Source: Deltaproteobacteria bacterium (GTDB lineage Bacteria > Desulfobacterota_D > UBA1144 > Nemesobacterales > UBA2774). Taken from it: a stretch of DNA of 64,000 nucleotides. The stretch covers positions 170,534 to 234,533 of the forward strand of contig JAVKFU010000015.1 of NCBI GenBank assembly GCA_040223695.1. The letters run 5' to 3'. Both the position numbers and the translations under genes were made by a program. Numbering within the stretch: position 1 is the first letter of the stretch; every line of letters begins with the position of its first letter. The notes under the pieces were generated by a model. It was not told the origin of the DNA, made no database searches, and saw only the letters and a program-made list of their open reading frames with translations. Of the stretch, positions 7,792 to 16,418 are shown in pieces.

Positions 7792-7805
7792 CAACCATAT
7801 GGTTG
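7792..7805. promoter_or_regulatory. ArsR operator 2 over the transcription start
   Basis: CAACCATATGGTTG is a perfect 14-base palindrome covering the predicted transcription start and the ATG of the regulator gene. It shares the CAAC-N6-GTTG frame of the site at 7752-7765. Confidence 0.7.
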
Positions 7806-8137
7806 TTAATAAAACGATTGATCTGGATGATATTTTTCACGCCCTCGCCAATTCGACAAGACGCAATATTCTCGCCCATCTTGTCGAAAAGGACATGACC
7901 GTGAACGAGCTTGCCGAAAGGTACGATATGACGCTCCAGGGAGTATCCAAGCATATCCGTGTGCTGGTTAAGTCGGGACTGGTATCACAATCGAAGCGGG
8001 GCAGGACAAAAAAGTGCCGTGTGAACTACCGTCAGTTAGACAGGGTATCGGAGTTGATTCTGAAATACAGGAAGTTTTGGGAGGCAAGGCTCGATTCTTT
8101 AGAGGAATATTTCGAAAATCCGAAAGAGGAGAACTGA
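7799..8137 (+). CDS. ArsR/SmtB-family transcriptional regulator
   Basis: The product is 112 residues with a winged helix-turn-helix. It has the family opening DDIFHALANSTRRNILAHL, then NELAERYDMTLQGVSKHIRVLVKSGLV as the recognition helix, and a wing with SKRGRTKKCRVN. No metal-binding cysteine cluster of the classical ArsR type (CxCxxC) is present. The gene is immediately followed by an SRPBCC gene, so this is the common ArsR/SRPBCC pair rather than a metal sensor. ATG 7799 is chosen over an in-frame start at 7706 because the latter lies upstream of the promoter. Two CAAC-N6-GTTG boxes around the promoter imply autoregulation. Confidence 0.92.
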   Translation: MVVNKTIDLDDIFHALANSTRRNILAHLVEKDMTVNELAERYDMTLQGVSKHIRVLVKSGLVSQSKRGRTKKCRVNYRQLDRVSELILKYRKFWEARLDSLEEYFENPKEEN

Positions 8138-8143
8138 AGAGAG

Positions 8144-8563
8144 ATGGGTGAAACCACGCTTATCGTAAAGAAGCTGATAAGAGCTGCCCCTGAGAGGGTA
8201 TTCGAGGCTTTCACGAAGCCGGAGATTATGACTAAATGGTTTTATGCTGGTGATGATTGGGCCGTCGAAGTGAGTAATACGCTCGAAGTCGGGGGTAAAT
8301 ATACACTCAGCATGCACACCACCGACGGGAATGTTTATGAGCACACGGGCGAGTACAAAGAGATTCTCCCTTCAGAAAAGCTGGTGTTTACCTGGAGCTC
8401 GGACTTTGTGCAGGACACTGTCGTTACGGTTCATTTCCGTAAGGTCGTTGAGGGCACCGAAATAACACTCGAGCATGATTTCCTGCCCGAGGGCGAAATG
8501 AAGGAAAATCACAGAAAGGGCTGGACGGAGTGTCTCGGAAATCTCGATAAATTATTTGCGTGA
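8144..8563 (+). CDS. SRPBCC (AHSA1-type) domain protein
   Basis: The product is 139 residues of the START/AHSA1-like fold. Its signs are the N-terminal strand followed by RAAPERVFEAFTKPEIMTKWF, the central GGKYTLSMHTTDG hairpin, and the C-terminal WTECLGNLDKLF helix. The fold makes a deep hydrophobic pocket that binds a small lipophilic ligand; ligands of these stand-alone proteins are mostly unknown. It starts 6 bases after the arsR stop codon and must be co-transcribed with it. Ligand sensing or removal linked to the regulator is plausible but unproven. Confidence 0.88.
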   Translation: MGETTLIVKKLIRAAPERVFEAFTKPEIMTKWFYAGDDWAVEVSNTLEVGGKYTLSMHTTDGNVYEHTGEYKEILPSEKLVFTWSSDFVQDTVVTVHFRKVVEGTEITLEHDFLPEGEMKENHRKGWTECLGNLDKLFA

Positions 8564-8620
8564 ATAAGTATATTAAGCCATTTTATATAGGTTCGTAAAA
8601 AAACTAATGGGGGTCTTGAA

Positions 8621-9169
8621 ATGAGATATTTTGCCTGTATTGCTGTTATTACGTTTTTACTACTGCCGGTACTGGTTAATGCTGTTTACGCCGATCCGGT
8701 CAAAGATAAGGGTGGGCATGACATGAGTCCGGTAACGGGTTCTCAGGAGCTTGAAAAAATGAAGACGCTTGAGGGCTCGTGGCAGGGCACGACTGTAATG
8801 GACGGCAAGGAAGTGCCTATATCTGTCGTTTATGAGACTTCTTCAAACGGCAGCGTTGTCGTAGAGACACTTTCCCCCGGAACGCCGCACGAAATGGTCT
8901 CTGTCTATTACGATGTGGACGGTAAGCTTAACATGACGCACTACTGCGCCGTTAACAATCAACCTCATTTTACTCTGAAAGAATCTACCGGCGACCGTAT
9001 CGATCTGGATTTCGCGGGCGGTACTAACCTAAACGCCGATAAGGACGGACACATGCACGCTGTCAGCTTTAATTTCAAGGACACGGATAACATGGTGCAG
9101 GAATGGACCTATTACGAGAGCGGTGAAGAAAAGCAGGTAAGTGCATTTACCTTGACACGCACCGAGTAG
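8621..9169 (+). CDS. Secreted lipocalin-like protein
   Basis: The product is 182 residues with a signal peptide (hydrophobic residues about 4-20, likely cleavage after VYA at about 24). The mature part is beta-rich, with the LEGSWQGTTVMDGKEV opening and repeated short strands seen in DUF1579/lipocalin-like proteins that measure or bind a small ligand. Histidines occur in a HDM, THY and MHAV setting, but no clear metal site can be named. It follows the arsR-SRPBCC pair by 57 bases on the same strand and may belong to the same transcript. Confidence 0.7.
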   Translation: MRYFACIAVITFLLLPVLVNAVYADPVKDKGGHDMSPVTGSQELEKMKTLEGSWQGTTVMDGKEVPISVVYETSSNGSVVVETLSPGTPHEMVSVYYDVDGKLNMTHYCAVNNQPHFTLKESTGDRIDLDFAGGTNLNADKDGHMHAVSFNFKDTDNMVQEWTYYESGEEKQVSAFTLTRTE

Positions 9170-9212
9170 TGCCCTTCTCCCGGCGATTTGCAAAATAATA
9201 TTTACTTCATAA

Positions 9213-9240
9213 TAACGGGCCCCTGAAGACGGGCCCGTTA
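9213..9240 (+). terminator. GC-rich hairpin after the secreted protein gene
   Basis: Ten-base perfect arms (TAACGGGCCC and its complement) enclose an 8-base loop, 43 bases after the stop codon at 9169. There is no strict U-run directly after the hairpin, although ATTTTTAT follows about ten bases later. It is a probable terminator, of moderate strength. Confidence 0.65.
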
Positions 9241-9446
9241 ATTCCCCGGATTTTTATAATATCTCAATGTTTTTTCTTTCTTGCCGCCTTTTTCTCTTCC
9301 ACTGAAAATCGGAGTTATAATTAATTGATATACGGTAAGGTTTTCCCAGGTTAAATCATCATTGTTTAGCTGATCATTAATCCTGTGCTTATAGATGCAT
9401 AAAAAAGAGCATTGACCCGTAGTACCAATTAGTTAGGAGGAGTAAC

Positions 9447-10817
9447 GTGAAAATTAAAACACCGGCAATTTTTGTACTTATCTTATCATTAACAATGTTT
9501 ATTTCTTACGCAGGCTGCTCGAATGTAAAGAAAATATCTACTACAAGCAGCTCAGTGAGCCGGTCTGACGACCTTGTCAACTTTGAGCCGTCGCCTGACG
9601 ACGGCAATGAGCTAGTACCTTTGATTATGCAGGTGGTGAAGAAGCCCCGGCCCTTTAGAGCAAGTGACGGGTTGACTCATCTTGTCTATGAGCTTCAGAT
9701 AGAAAATTTCACGACCGAGACAATCGGCTTAAAAAAACTAACTGTTTTTGGTAATGCAGTTGATACAGCGCCGATGCTGGTACTACAAGGCGATGACTTG
9801 ATACAAAGAACTCTTCTGCTCCAATATCACCCTTTCAAGAAAGCCCCTTTGGATGAAGTTACAGTAGATCAAATCGGCCCCGGTCAGACGGCGGTTGTTT
9901 TTCTTGATGTAACCCTGGACAGCGGAGAATCGGTGCCTGATACTCTTATAAATAAAGTCGAAATAGACGGCCCGCCAATTATTGCCGAGATCCTGGGCAT
10001 GAGCGCATTGTCTGTTAGTGCTGAAGTGGACGTGGACAAAGAAGAAGCCCTGGTGCTCGGCCAACCTATAAGGGGAGGCAGATGGATAAATCTAAACGGC
10101 TGCTGTGATTTTTCCAGCTCTGCGCATAGACGGGTTATACGCTCAGTGGACGGTAAAGAGTTTTTCCCTGAGCGTTATTCTATTGATATAATGGAAGTTG
10201 ATGAAGAAAATAACTTGTTTGTCGGCGATGCTAACGACAATAAGAGCTGGTTAGGATATGGCACGGAACTGATGGCAGTAAGCGACGGAGTCGTAAGCCG
10301 CGTGGTTAAAGGAGTTCCGGATAATAAGCCTGGTGAATCGCCGCCATTCCCAATAAGCTTGTCAGACGGCGCCGGGAATATCGTGATTTTGCACATAGGC
10401 AACGGTATCTATGTCCTGTATGCGCATCTGATACCTGGCAGTAATGATCGCCTGGAAGTTGGAGATTTTGTAAAAAAGGGTGAGGTTGTCGGACTCCTGG
10501 GCAATACGGGCCAGAGCGGCGCTCCGCATCTGCATTTTCAAGTGATGGACGGCAACTCAATAGCCCAAGCGGAGGGAGTTCCATTTGAATTTGAAGAATT
10601 TGATAACGTCGGAATACTGCTGGATGTTGATGAGGAAGACGGTGATGATGAAGGCGACGGCCTGGACCTCGACGATGTTATAGATACTGAGGAAGAAGAA
10701 AACATGGAACAAGACAGTCCCGGAATCATTTTGACAAACGTTCAGCTTCTCCCTGAGCCCGCGCCGCGCACTAACGAACACCAGCTTCAATTCACAATCA
10801 TAGGCTTTCCTGAATGA
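9447..10817 (+). CDS. M23-family metallopeptidase lipoprotein with an acidic C-terminal segment
   Basis: The product is 456 residues from GTG 9447, which has AGGAGG in front. Residues 1-24 form a lipoprotein signal ending YAGC. A beta-rich domain (about 55-190) precedes the peptidase. The M23 zinc site is seen as an Asp within ERYSIDIM, the YAHL segment and HLHF (about 357-360). A short GCCDFS motif before the peptidase core is shared with the paralogue at 12194-13450. Residues about 391-425 are almost all Asp and Glu, an insertion absent from the paralogue. Members cut peptide cross-links in peptidoglycan or other glycine-containing peptides. Lipidation would place it at the outer membrane. 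Confidence 0.82.
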   Translation: MKIKTPAIFVLILSLTMFISYAGCSNVKKISTTSSSVSRSDDLVNFEPSPDDGNELVPLIMQVVKKPRPFRASDGLTHLVYELQIENFTTETIGLKKLTVFGNAVDTAPMLVLQGDDLIQRTLLLQYHPFKKAPLDEVTVDQIGPGQTAVVFLDVTLDSGESVPDTLINKVEIDGPPIIAEILGMSALSVSAEVDVDKEEALVLGQPIRGGRWINLNGCCDFSSSAHRRVIRSVDGKEFFPERYSIDIMEVDEENNLFVGDANDNKSWLGYGTELMAVSDGVVSRVVKGVPDNKPGESPPFPISLSDGAGNIVILHIGNGIYVLYAHLIPGSNDRLEVGDFVKKGEVVGLLGNTGQSGAPHLHFQVMDGNSIAQAEGVPFEFEEFDNVGILLDVDEEDGDDEGDGLDLDDVIDTEEEENMEQDSPGIILTNVQLLPEPAPRTNEHQLQFTIIGFPE

Positions 10818-10952
10818 TTATAATTAATGATAAGGTTGATTCGAAGTAAATAACGATCTTGGGCAAATTGCTGCCGCTATATACAGGTTGAACTAGCGAG
10901 TCTCGTAAGTAAACTAACTTTAATCCAGTCTCATATTTGGGACATAATAATA

Positions 10953-12137
10953 GTGGTTGACAAATATTTGAAGAGAATAGTCGCTAAGCTGAATAGGCCG
11001 TTTTCATATTTAATCCTAATAATAATCTTATCTTCGTTCCCATTTTTCACTTCCTGCAAATCGGACAACAATTCTCTTGACCCTGAGCTTGCTCGCAGGC
11101 TAAAAGAGATTCTCTCAGACAATATGGAGGAGTTTGGAGTTCCCGGCGCTTTGGTAGGTGTATGGATTCCAGGGCAGGGAAGTTTAATTATTGAAGAGGG
11201 CGTCTCTAATATTGAAACCGACGAGCCTATCTCAAAAGAAGACCATGTCAGAATAGGCAGTGTTACAAAATCGTTCACTGTAACCGTCATACTTCAGCTT
11301 GTGGATGAAGGGCTTATCAGTCTGGATGACCCTGTTAAAAACTACCTGCCCGATGTAGAGAACGGAGACGCGACCATTGCCGAGCTTGCCAATATGAGGA
11401 GCGGAATATTCAATTATACGGAAGACGGTGAATTCGTGATGGAGTTTATCGCCGACCTGCTCAGGGAATGGACTAACCGGGAGCTTGTGGATTTCGCCGA
11501 CAGTAACGCGCCCTATTTCCCGCCTGGCGGGGGCTGGCATTACTCGAACACGAACACAGTCATTCTCGGAATGATAATAGAGCAGGTAACCGGAAATTTC
11601 GTGGGAGACGAGATTCAAAAAAGAATAATCAACCCCCTTGGACTTAAAGGAACCTTTTACCCCGAGACTCCGGACATGCCTGAACCGTTTTCCAGAGGAT
11701 ATGTGGAATTTGACCCGGAAGCTGGTTTACAGGATGTTACGTTTACTGATCCTTCCGCTTCCGCCGCTTCCGGTGCAATGATTTCGAGACTACTGGATTT
11801 GCGAAAGTGGGCGGATGCGTTAGGAAAGGGGACACTACTTAACGAAAATATTCAGCAAGAACGTATAGATAGCTTGACTCCGATAGTATTCGATCCATGT
11901 GATGACGACGATTCCGAAAGAGAAAAAAGAAGCTGTCCCGAGTATGATAAATACGGCCTGGGGATCGGGGAAATAAGCGGCTGGATAGGGCACACGGGGG
12001 AATATATTGGATATACGTCTCTCGTAATGTACGATCCCGAAAACGGGTCCGTAGTAGTTATTCTAATAAATATTTTTGGCGCGGGAGAGCATGTTCCCAC
12101 GAAAGTATTCAGGGAATTCGCCGAAATATTAAATTAA
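10953..12137 (+). CDS. Beta-lactamase-fold serine hydrolase lipoprotein
   Basis: The product is 394 residues of the class C beta-lactamase/DD-peptidase/esterase superfamily (Pfam Beta-lactamase). A lipobox ends at Cys35 (FFTSC). The catalytic SxxK is Ser103-Val-Thr-Lys106, the tyrosine motif is Tyr197-Ser-Asn199, and an HTG triad replaces KTG near residue 355. All are intact, so the enzyme should be active as a carboxypeptidase, esterase or D-aminopeptidase. A cysteine-framed acidic loop (DPCDDDD to SCPEYD) lies just before the HTG motif. It starts at GTG 10953, 135 bases after an M23 peptidase on the same strand, and converges on a second M23 paralogue. A joint role in wall turnover is inferred. 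Confidence 0.85.
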   Translation: MVDKYLKRIVAKLNRPFSYLILIIILSSFPFFTSCKSDNNSLDPELARRLKEILSDNMEEFGVPGALVGVWIPGQGSLIIEEGVSNIETDEPISKEDHVRIGSVTKSFTVTVILQLVDEGLISLDDPVKNYLPDVENGDATIAELANMRSGIFNYTEDGEFVMEFIADLLREWTNRELVDFADSNAPYFPPGGGWHYSNTNTVILGMIIEQVTGNFVGDEIQKRIINPLGLKGTFYPETPDMPEPFSRGYVEFDPEAGLQDVTFTDPSASAASGAMISRLLDLRKWADALGKGTLLNENIQQERIDSLTPIVFDPCDDDDSEREKRSCPEYDKYGLGIGEISGWIGHTGEYIGYTSLVMYDPENGSVVVILINIFGAGEHVPTKVFREFAEILN

Positions 12138-12193
12138 ATGCTCAAAGAACGACATTACGCGCACGCCAGCTCCTGAATCAAGCTTTTTCAGTT

Positions 12194-13450
12194 TCAGGTC
12201 GACGGGAAGTTAACCACTCTTTGATCTAATGGTAATGCGTTTTTATGTAATCCGGGTCTCTTCACCGGCACAACCTCAAGCGGCGTCCCTTCCCTCTCTG
12301 CCTTGTCGAACGCTTCAGTCGACGGCGCCTTTTCAATGAGATCGAATTCGTCGATTACATACGGGAGCCCGTTTGAGCCCAGGGTCGCATGGCCGTCCAT
12401 GACGTGGAAATGAAGATGGGGCGCGGATGTGTTTCCCGTATTCCCCAGAAGCCCTATTACCTGCCCCTGTTTGACCGTATCTCCCTCTTTGACCCTAACG
12501 CTTCCGGGCTTCAGATGGGCGTAGAGCGCGTATCTCCCGTCCCCAAGGTCGAGCACAACGTGGTTTCCGTCCGCCTCCTCGAGGGTCATTCCGGGTGGCA
12601 GCTCACCTGGAATCTGGTTCTCGTATTTATCCACCGCGGTCACTACTCTGGCATCCCTAACAGCGAGAACGTTCTTACCGTAAGAGAAATAACTCTCCAC
12701 GTCCTTCGGGTCGCCTATAAAAATAAGTCTGTTCTCATTTATCACTTCCCAGTCTATGGCGAAGCGCTGCGCTACCCTGAGCTTATCGTTTATCGGCATC
12801 ATTGAGCGCACGTGTCTTATGGAGTCGCAGCATCCGTCGGCTGCAACCCAGCCCTTGCCCTGAAGAGGCGGTGCGATAACTACGGCGTCCTGTGACCCTA
12901 CCTCTGTCGGCGACGAAGCGTAGGAATATTCTTCCGCCCCTTCGGGGAGTCCTGCAAAATCTGCGAAACCTGCGGGGATGCCGCCCGGAACGCCGATTGA
13001 GACTCGGTGGATTATCGATCTCGGAATGTCCTTCTTATCCTTTACAAAAAAATGCACGAACACTATCCCGGTCTCACCCCCGGCAAGCGTTGTGCTCGGG
13101 GTTGTGTCGGTAATTAAACGCATTCTGCTTTTAAGCTCATCTCCTTCCAGGGTTAGAAATGCCGTATCGTCTTCTTTTTCTCCCTTAACTTCAATCGAGC
13201 CTATTTCCCATGTCATAGGGGTGGCGTTTAATAATTCGAGTTCGTAAACTAAATGATAATTTCCGACTGATCCTCTTACCGGATTGGGTGCGTTAAGTAC
13301 CGATACTACTACAGGGGTAAACGTATTATCGGGTTTTTTCAGAGAAGTTTTTGCTTCATCAGCGAAGATATCCGGGCTCCCCAGTGTGGAAAAAACAAAT
13401 CCTGCAAGGGCCGCGAATATTAGGAGCGCTTCAATGTATCGTTTGGTCAT
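12194..13450 (-). CDS. Periplasmic M23-family metallopeptidase (paralogue of 9447-10817)
   Basis: The product is 418 residues. ATG 13450 follows GGGAGGA and gives a signal peptide (hydrophobic LLIFAALAGFVFSTLG, cleavage near ADE); an ATG 16 codons further upstream lacks this. After a beta-rich domain comes the GCCDSIRH motif, then AQRFAIDW with the zinc-binding Asp, YAHLKPGSV and the HLHFHVMDG zinc site. The order and motifs match the plus-strand copy at 9447-10817, but without the Asp/Glu-rich tail. It also lacks a lipobox, so it is probably soluble in the periplasm. The two copies therefore seem to differ in location. Confidence 0.85.
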   Translation of the reverse strand: MTKRYIEALLIFAALAGFVFSTLGSPDIFADEAKTSLKKPDNTFTPVVVSVLNAPNPVRGSVGNYHLVYELELLNATPMTWEIGSIEVKGEKEDDTAFLTLEGDELKSRMRLITDTTPSTTLAGGETGIVFVHFFVKDKKDIPRSIIHRVSIGVPGGIPAGFADFAGLPEGAEEYSYASSPTEVGSQDAVVIAPPLQGKGWVAADGCCDSIRHVRSMMPINDKLRVAQRFAIDWEVINENRLIFIGDPKDVESYFSYGKNVLAVRDARVVTAVDKYENQIPGELPPGMTLEEADGNHVVLDLGDGRYALYAHLKPGSVRVKEGDTVKQGQVIGLLGNTGNTSAPHLHFHVMDGHATLGSNGLPYVIDEFDLIEKAPSTEAFDKAEREGTPLEVVPVKRPGLHKNALPLDQRVVNFPST

Positions 13451-13499
13451 CGGTTTTATCCTCCCTGTACGGTTAGTCTTCAATCGTCCTTCTATCATT

Positions 13500-13523
13500 A
13501 AAATAGAATTATAATTCTATTTT
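13500..13523. promoter_or_regulatory. 24-base perfect palindrome between divergent genes
   Basis: AAAATAGAATTA is followed at once by its exact complement, giving a 24-base palindrome with no loop. It lies between the divergent M23 peptidase gene and the antiporter gene. A spacer-free dyad of this size fits a protein-binding operator better than a terminator. Confidence 0.55.
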
Positions 13524-13654
13524 GATTAACGGTATAGTCTCCGGTCTTAATTTTATTGTATTTTAGTACTTGGCGGGCTATGGTTATTTCGGCAATTAGA
13601 TCACATTTTTAAGTTTTAATTGCTATTAATCCTGAGCAGGAGATTTGGTGCATA

Positions 13655-15112
13655 TTGGACTATTCTGTTGAATACATACTGCTGGGAGCATCCGTTCTGG
13701 TCCTGGCCAGCATTTTTGCCAGTAAAGCGGCCTCCAAGCTGCGCGTTCCGGCCCTTCTGTTGTTTTTAATCGTGGGAATGCTCGCGGGCTCGGAGGGACC
13801 CGGGGGTATATACTACGACGACCCCTGGTCGGCTCAGCTGCTCGGGGTTCTGGCCCTGGCCTTTATAATATTTTCAGGAGGGCTTCACTCCGGGTGGAAG
13901 AATGTTTCCCCAGTTCTCTGGAGCGGGGTATCCCTTTCGACTATCGGTGTTTTCCTTACCGCCGTTCTGGTCGGTGCTTTCGCTCATTACTTCCTGGGTT
14001 TCTCGGTTCTCATGGCTTTACTTCTGGGCTCAATTGTTTCCTCCACGGATGCCGCCGCGGTATTTTCGGTTATGAGCTCAAGCGGCGCCGGGCTTAGAGG
14101 GAAGTTGAATGAACTTCTCGAATTCGAGTCCGCGAGTAACGATCCAATGGCGGTTATTCTCACTATAGGATTTATTCAGCTCATTATTAACCCGGAGTCT
14201 TCCGTTTTGAGTATGGCGGTACTGCTTGTAAAACAGATGGTGCTCGGAATTCTCTTCGGGTATGGAATGGGTAAAGCTATGGTGTATATAGTAAACCGTC
14301 TCAGGCTCGATTTTGAAGGGCTCTATCCTGTGCTGTCCATGTCGCTTGTCCTGTTCACATACGGCGTTACGGCGTCGATAGGCGGGAGCGGATTTCTGGC
14401 CGTTTATATCGCCGGTCTCCTGATGGGAGGGAGGGAATTTGTAAATAAAAAGAGCCTCACCCGTTTCCATGACGGTATTGCGTGGCTGCTTCAGATCACG
14501 ATGTTTCTAATACTGGGATTACTCGTATTTCCCTCCGGGCTCCTTCCCGTGGTTCTTCCGGGTATTGTCGTATCGATTTTCTTAATCTTCATTGCGCGCC
14601 CTGCGGGGGTGTTTATTTCTCTTTCTCTGAGCGGGATCAGCGCCAGGGAAAAGACATTTATCTCCTGGGTGGGGCTCCGCGGGGCGGTACCCGTCGTGCT
14701 TGCGACTTTCCCGCTTCTGGCGGGCGTGCCTGAATCTAATAGATTGTTCAACCTGGTTTTCTTTATAGTTATTACATCCGTGCTCTTGCAGGGGACGACC
14801 ATTCCGCTGGTTTCAAGATGGCTAGGGGTTGACGCCCCCGGCGAAGCTCCTCAGAAACGAAATGTAGAATTTGAATTCCCCTACGAGGAGAATACGGATA
14901 CGGTCGAGTATGATGTGCCCGACGGCTCGGAAGCCGTCGGAAAGCAGATTGTGGAGTTGGGGCTGCCCGAAAGCGCGCTCATAATGCTAATAAAGAGGGG
15001 AGGCGGCTCAATAGTTCCACGGGGTGCTACGGTTTTAGAGTCAGGAGACAGGGTTCTAATAATGGCCGATAAGGGCGACCTCGTCGCCGTGCGTTCAATC
15101 CTCGGTATTTGA
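13655..15112 (+). CDS. CPA-type cation/proton antiporter with a TrkA-C domain
   Basis: The product is 485 residues: about twelve membrane segments (to residue about 390) of the NhaP/CPA1-2 exchange fold, followed by a cytoplasmic TrkA-C (RCK C-terminal) domain at about 405-485. The SSTDAAAVFS and ESASNDPMA segments carry the Asp residues of the ion site seen in NhaP2/CvrA-type K+/H+ antiporters. It is shorter than Escherichia coli CvrA, lacking the extra C-terminal domain. The start is TTG 13655 with AGGAG upstream; no ATG lies nearby in frame. Potassium or sodium export coupled to proton entry is expected. Confidence 0.88.
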   Translation: MDYSVEYILLGASVLVLASIFASKAASKLRVPALLLFLIVGMLAGSEGPGGIYYDDPWSAQLLGVLALAFIIFSGGLHSGWKNVSPVLWSGVSLSTIGVFLTAVLVGAFAHYFLGFSVLMALLLGSIVSSTDAAAVFSVMSSSGAGLRGKLNELLEFESASNDPMAVILTIGFIQLIINPESSVLSMAVLLVKQMVLGILFGYGMGKAMVYIVNRLRLDFEGLYPVLSMSLVLFTYGVTASIGGSGFLAVYIAGLLMGGREFVNKKSLTRFHDGIAWLLQITMFLILGLLVFPSGLLPVVLPGIVVSIFLIFIARPAGVFISLSLSGISAREKTFISWVGLRGAVPVVLATFPLLAGVPESNRLFNLVFFIVITSVLLQGTTIPLVSRWLGVDAPGEAPQKRNVEFEFPYEENTDTVEYDVPDGSEAVGKQIVELGLPESALIMLIKRGGGSIVPRGATVLESGDRVLIMADKGDLVAVRSILGI

Positions 15113-15148
15113 GGGGAAAAACGCGCCGGAGCGGTTCTAATTCAAGTT

Positions 15149-15736
15149 ATGTTTAATAATTCCTTTCACTTTATAAACAGACACAGCCGCGCGCTCGGAA
15201 TATTCATTATCATTCTGTCGGCCTTCCTATTGATATGCGCGTTTTATTTCCCCTTTATCAAATCAAGTTTCAGCGTCGATTTTCCTGACTGGCTGCCGAA
15301 CTGGTTCGGTGTCCATGAGGAGATTGAGAAGTGGATTATCAAAAAGGGCAGGATACCCGAAGGGAATCAATACCTTCTGGGCATTATCAAATCTCTATTC
15401 GAGGACGGCTCGATATTTCTTGGAATAATCATATTCCTGTTCTCGGTAGTCTTCCCTGTTCTCAAAATCGCCCTCTGCGCCGCGGCGTTGTCCAGAAGCC
15501 GGCTGTGGCATACCCGCAGCCACAACGGCGTAATTAAAACGCTGGGTTATGTGTCAAAATGGTCAATGGCCGATGTCTTTATAGTTGCACTCATAATCGT
15601 CATGTTCAAGGCTAAGGGTTTTAATTTCAGCTTCACGGCCGAAGCCGGCCTGTACTGCTACGCCGTATCGGCTATTCTGTCCTCACTGTGCATAGTTTTA
15701 ATAATGCACCGCTCGGATTCACTCGATAAAGTTTAG
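15149..15736 (+). CDS. PqiA-type (paraquat-inducible protein A) membrane protein
   Basis: The product is 195 residues with four membrane segments. The C-terminal half shows the PqiA domain signature: a cluster reading SKWSMADVFIVALIIV, then a short loop and a final pair of helices. It has one PqiA domain where E. coli PqiA has two, as in many stand-alone homologues. PqiA-class proteins work with MCE-domain partners in lipid traffic between the membranes, but no MCE gene is adjacent here. A periplasmic loop of about 60 residues lies between segments 1 and 2. It starts 36 bases after the antiporter gene and is probably co-transcribed. Confidence 0.82.
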   Translation: MFNNSFHFINRHSRALGIFIIILSAFLLICAFYFPFIKSSFSVDFPDWLPNWFGVHEEIEKWIIKKGRIPEGNQYLLGIIKSLFEDGSIFLGIIIFLFSVVFPVLKIALCAAALSRSRLWHTRSHNGVIKTLGYVSKWSMADVFIVALIIVMFKAKGFNFSFTAEAGLYCYAVSAILSSLCIVLIMHRSDSLDKV

Positions 15737-15859
15737 GTTCTGTTAATCGAAAGAAAAGGCAGTATAATTTCTTCGGCGGATTTTGACTGTTTCAATTCCT
15801 GGAACAGGCTTATAATTTATTATTCGAAATTGATTAAATCTATGATGGAGGAATGCGAC

Positions 15860-16393
15860 ATGAACGGTACACCTTCTTTAAAGGGTAGCTGGGGCTGGCT
15901 TCTTGCGCTGGGCGTGATATACGTAATTATGGGACTCATTATGGCGGGCTCTCCCATAGCCGCCACATACGCGATCGAGGTATTCCTCGGGTTTATACTC
16001 ATTGCTGGCGGCGCAATCTCCGTAATCGGCTCATTCTTCGCGGGGAACTGGAAAAAGCTTTTACTTATTTTGCTGAGCGGTATTCTCTATCTTGTAGTCG
16101 GTTATATGCTTCTTAAAAACCCGATGGCGGGAGTTCTCACACTGACCATTCTGCTGGCCGCATTTCTCCTGGTTGAAGGTATTTTTAAAATCATTCACGC
16201 CTTTCAGATGAAACCGTCCCCCAACTGGGTCTGGCTCCTCGTAAGCGGTATAGCGTCGGTAATACTTGGAGTTATGATCTGGGGCGAATTCCCCGCGTCG
16301 AGCGCCTTCGTAATAGGGCTTCTTGTCGGGATATATTTCATAATAAACGGCTTTTCAATGGTAATGCTCTCTTTTGCGTTAAAGGGGAAGTAG
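15860..16393 (+). CDS. HdeD-family (DUF308) membrane protein
   Basis: The product is 177 residues made of six membrane segments arranged as three related hairpins, the DUF308 pattern found in acid-resistance membrane protein HdeD. Glycine-rich helices such as GWLLALGVIYVIMGLIM and WVWLLVSGIASVILGVMIWGEFP are typical. The role of HdeD at the molecular level is not established; it protects dense cultures at low pH. ATG 15860 is chosen because GGAGGA lies 7 bases before it; two earlier ATGs in the same frame have no such site. Confidence 0.85.
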   Translation: MNGTPSLKGSWGWLLALGVIYVIMGLIMAGSPIAATYAIEVFLGFILIAGGAISVIGSFFAGNWKKLLLILLSGILYLVVGYMLLKNPMAGVLTLTILLAAFLLVEGIFKIIHAFQMKPSPNWVWLLVSGIASVILGVMIWGEFPASSAFVIGLLVGIYFIINGFSMVMLSFALKGK

Positions 16394-16418
16394 GACAGGG
16401 CTCAACTTTTCACAGCCG

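Noticed and set aside
7570-7794. 75-codon upstream extension of mepA
   Set aside because: It would cross the divergent arsR promoter and operators and adds no conserved residues or a better signal peptide.
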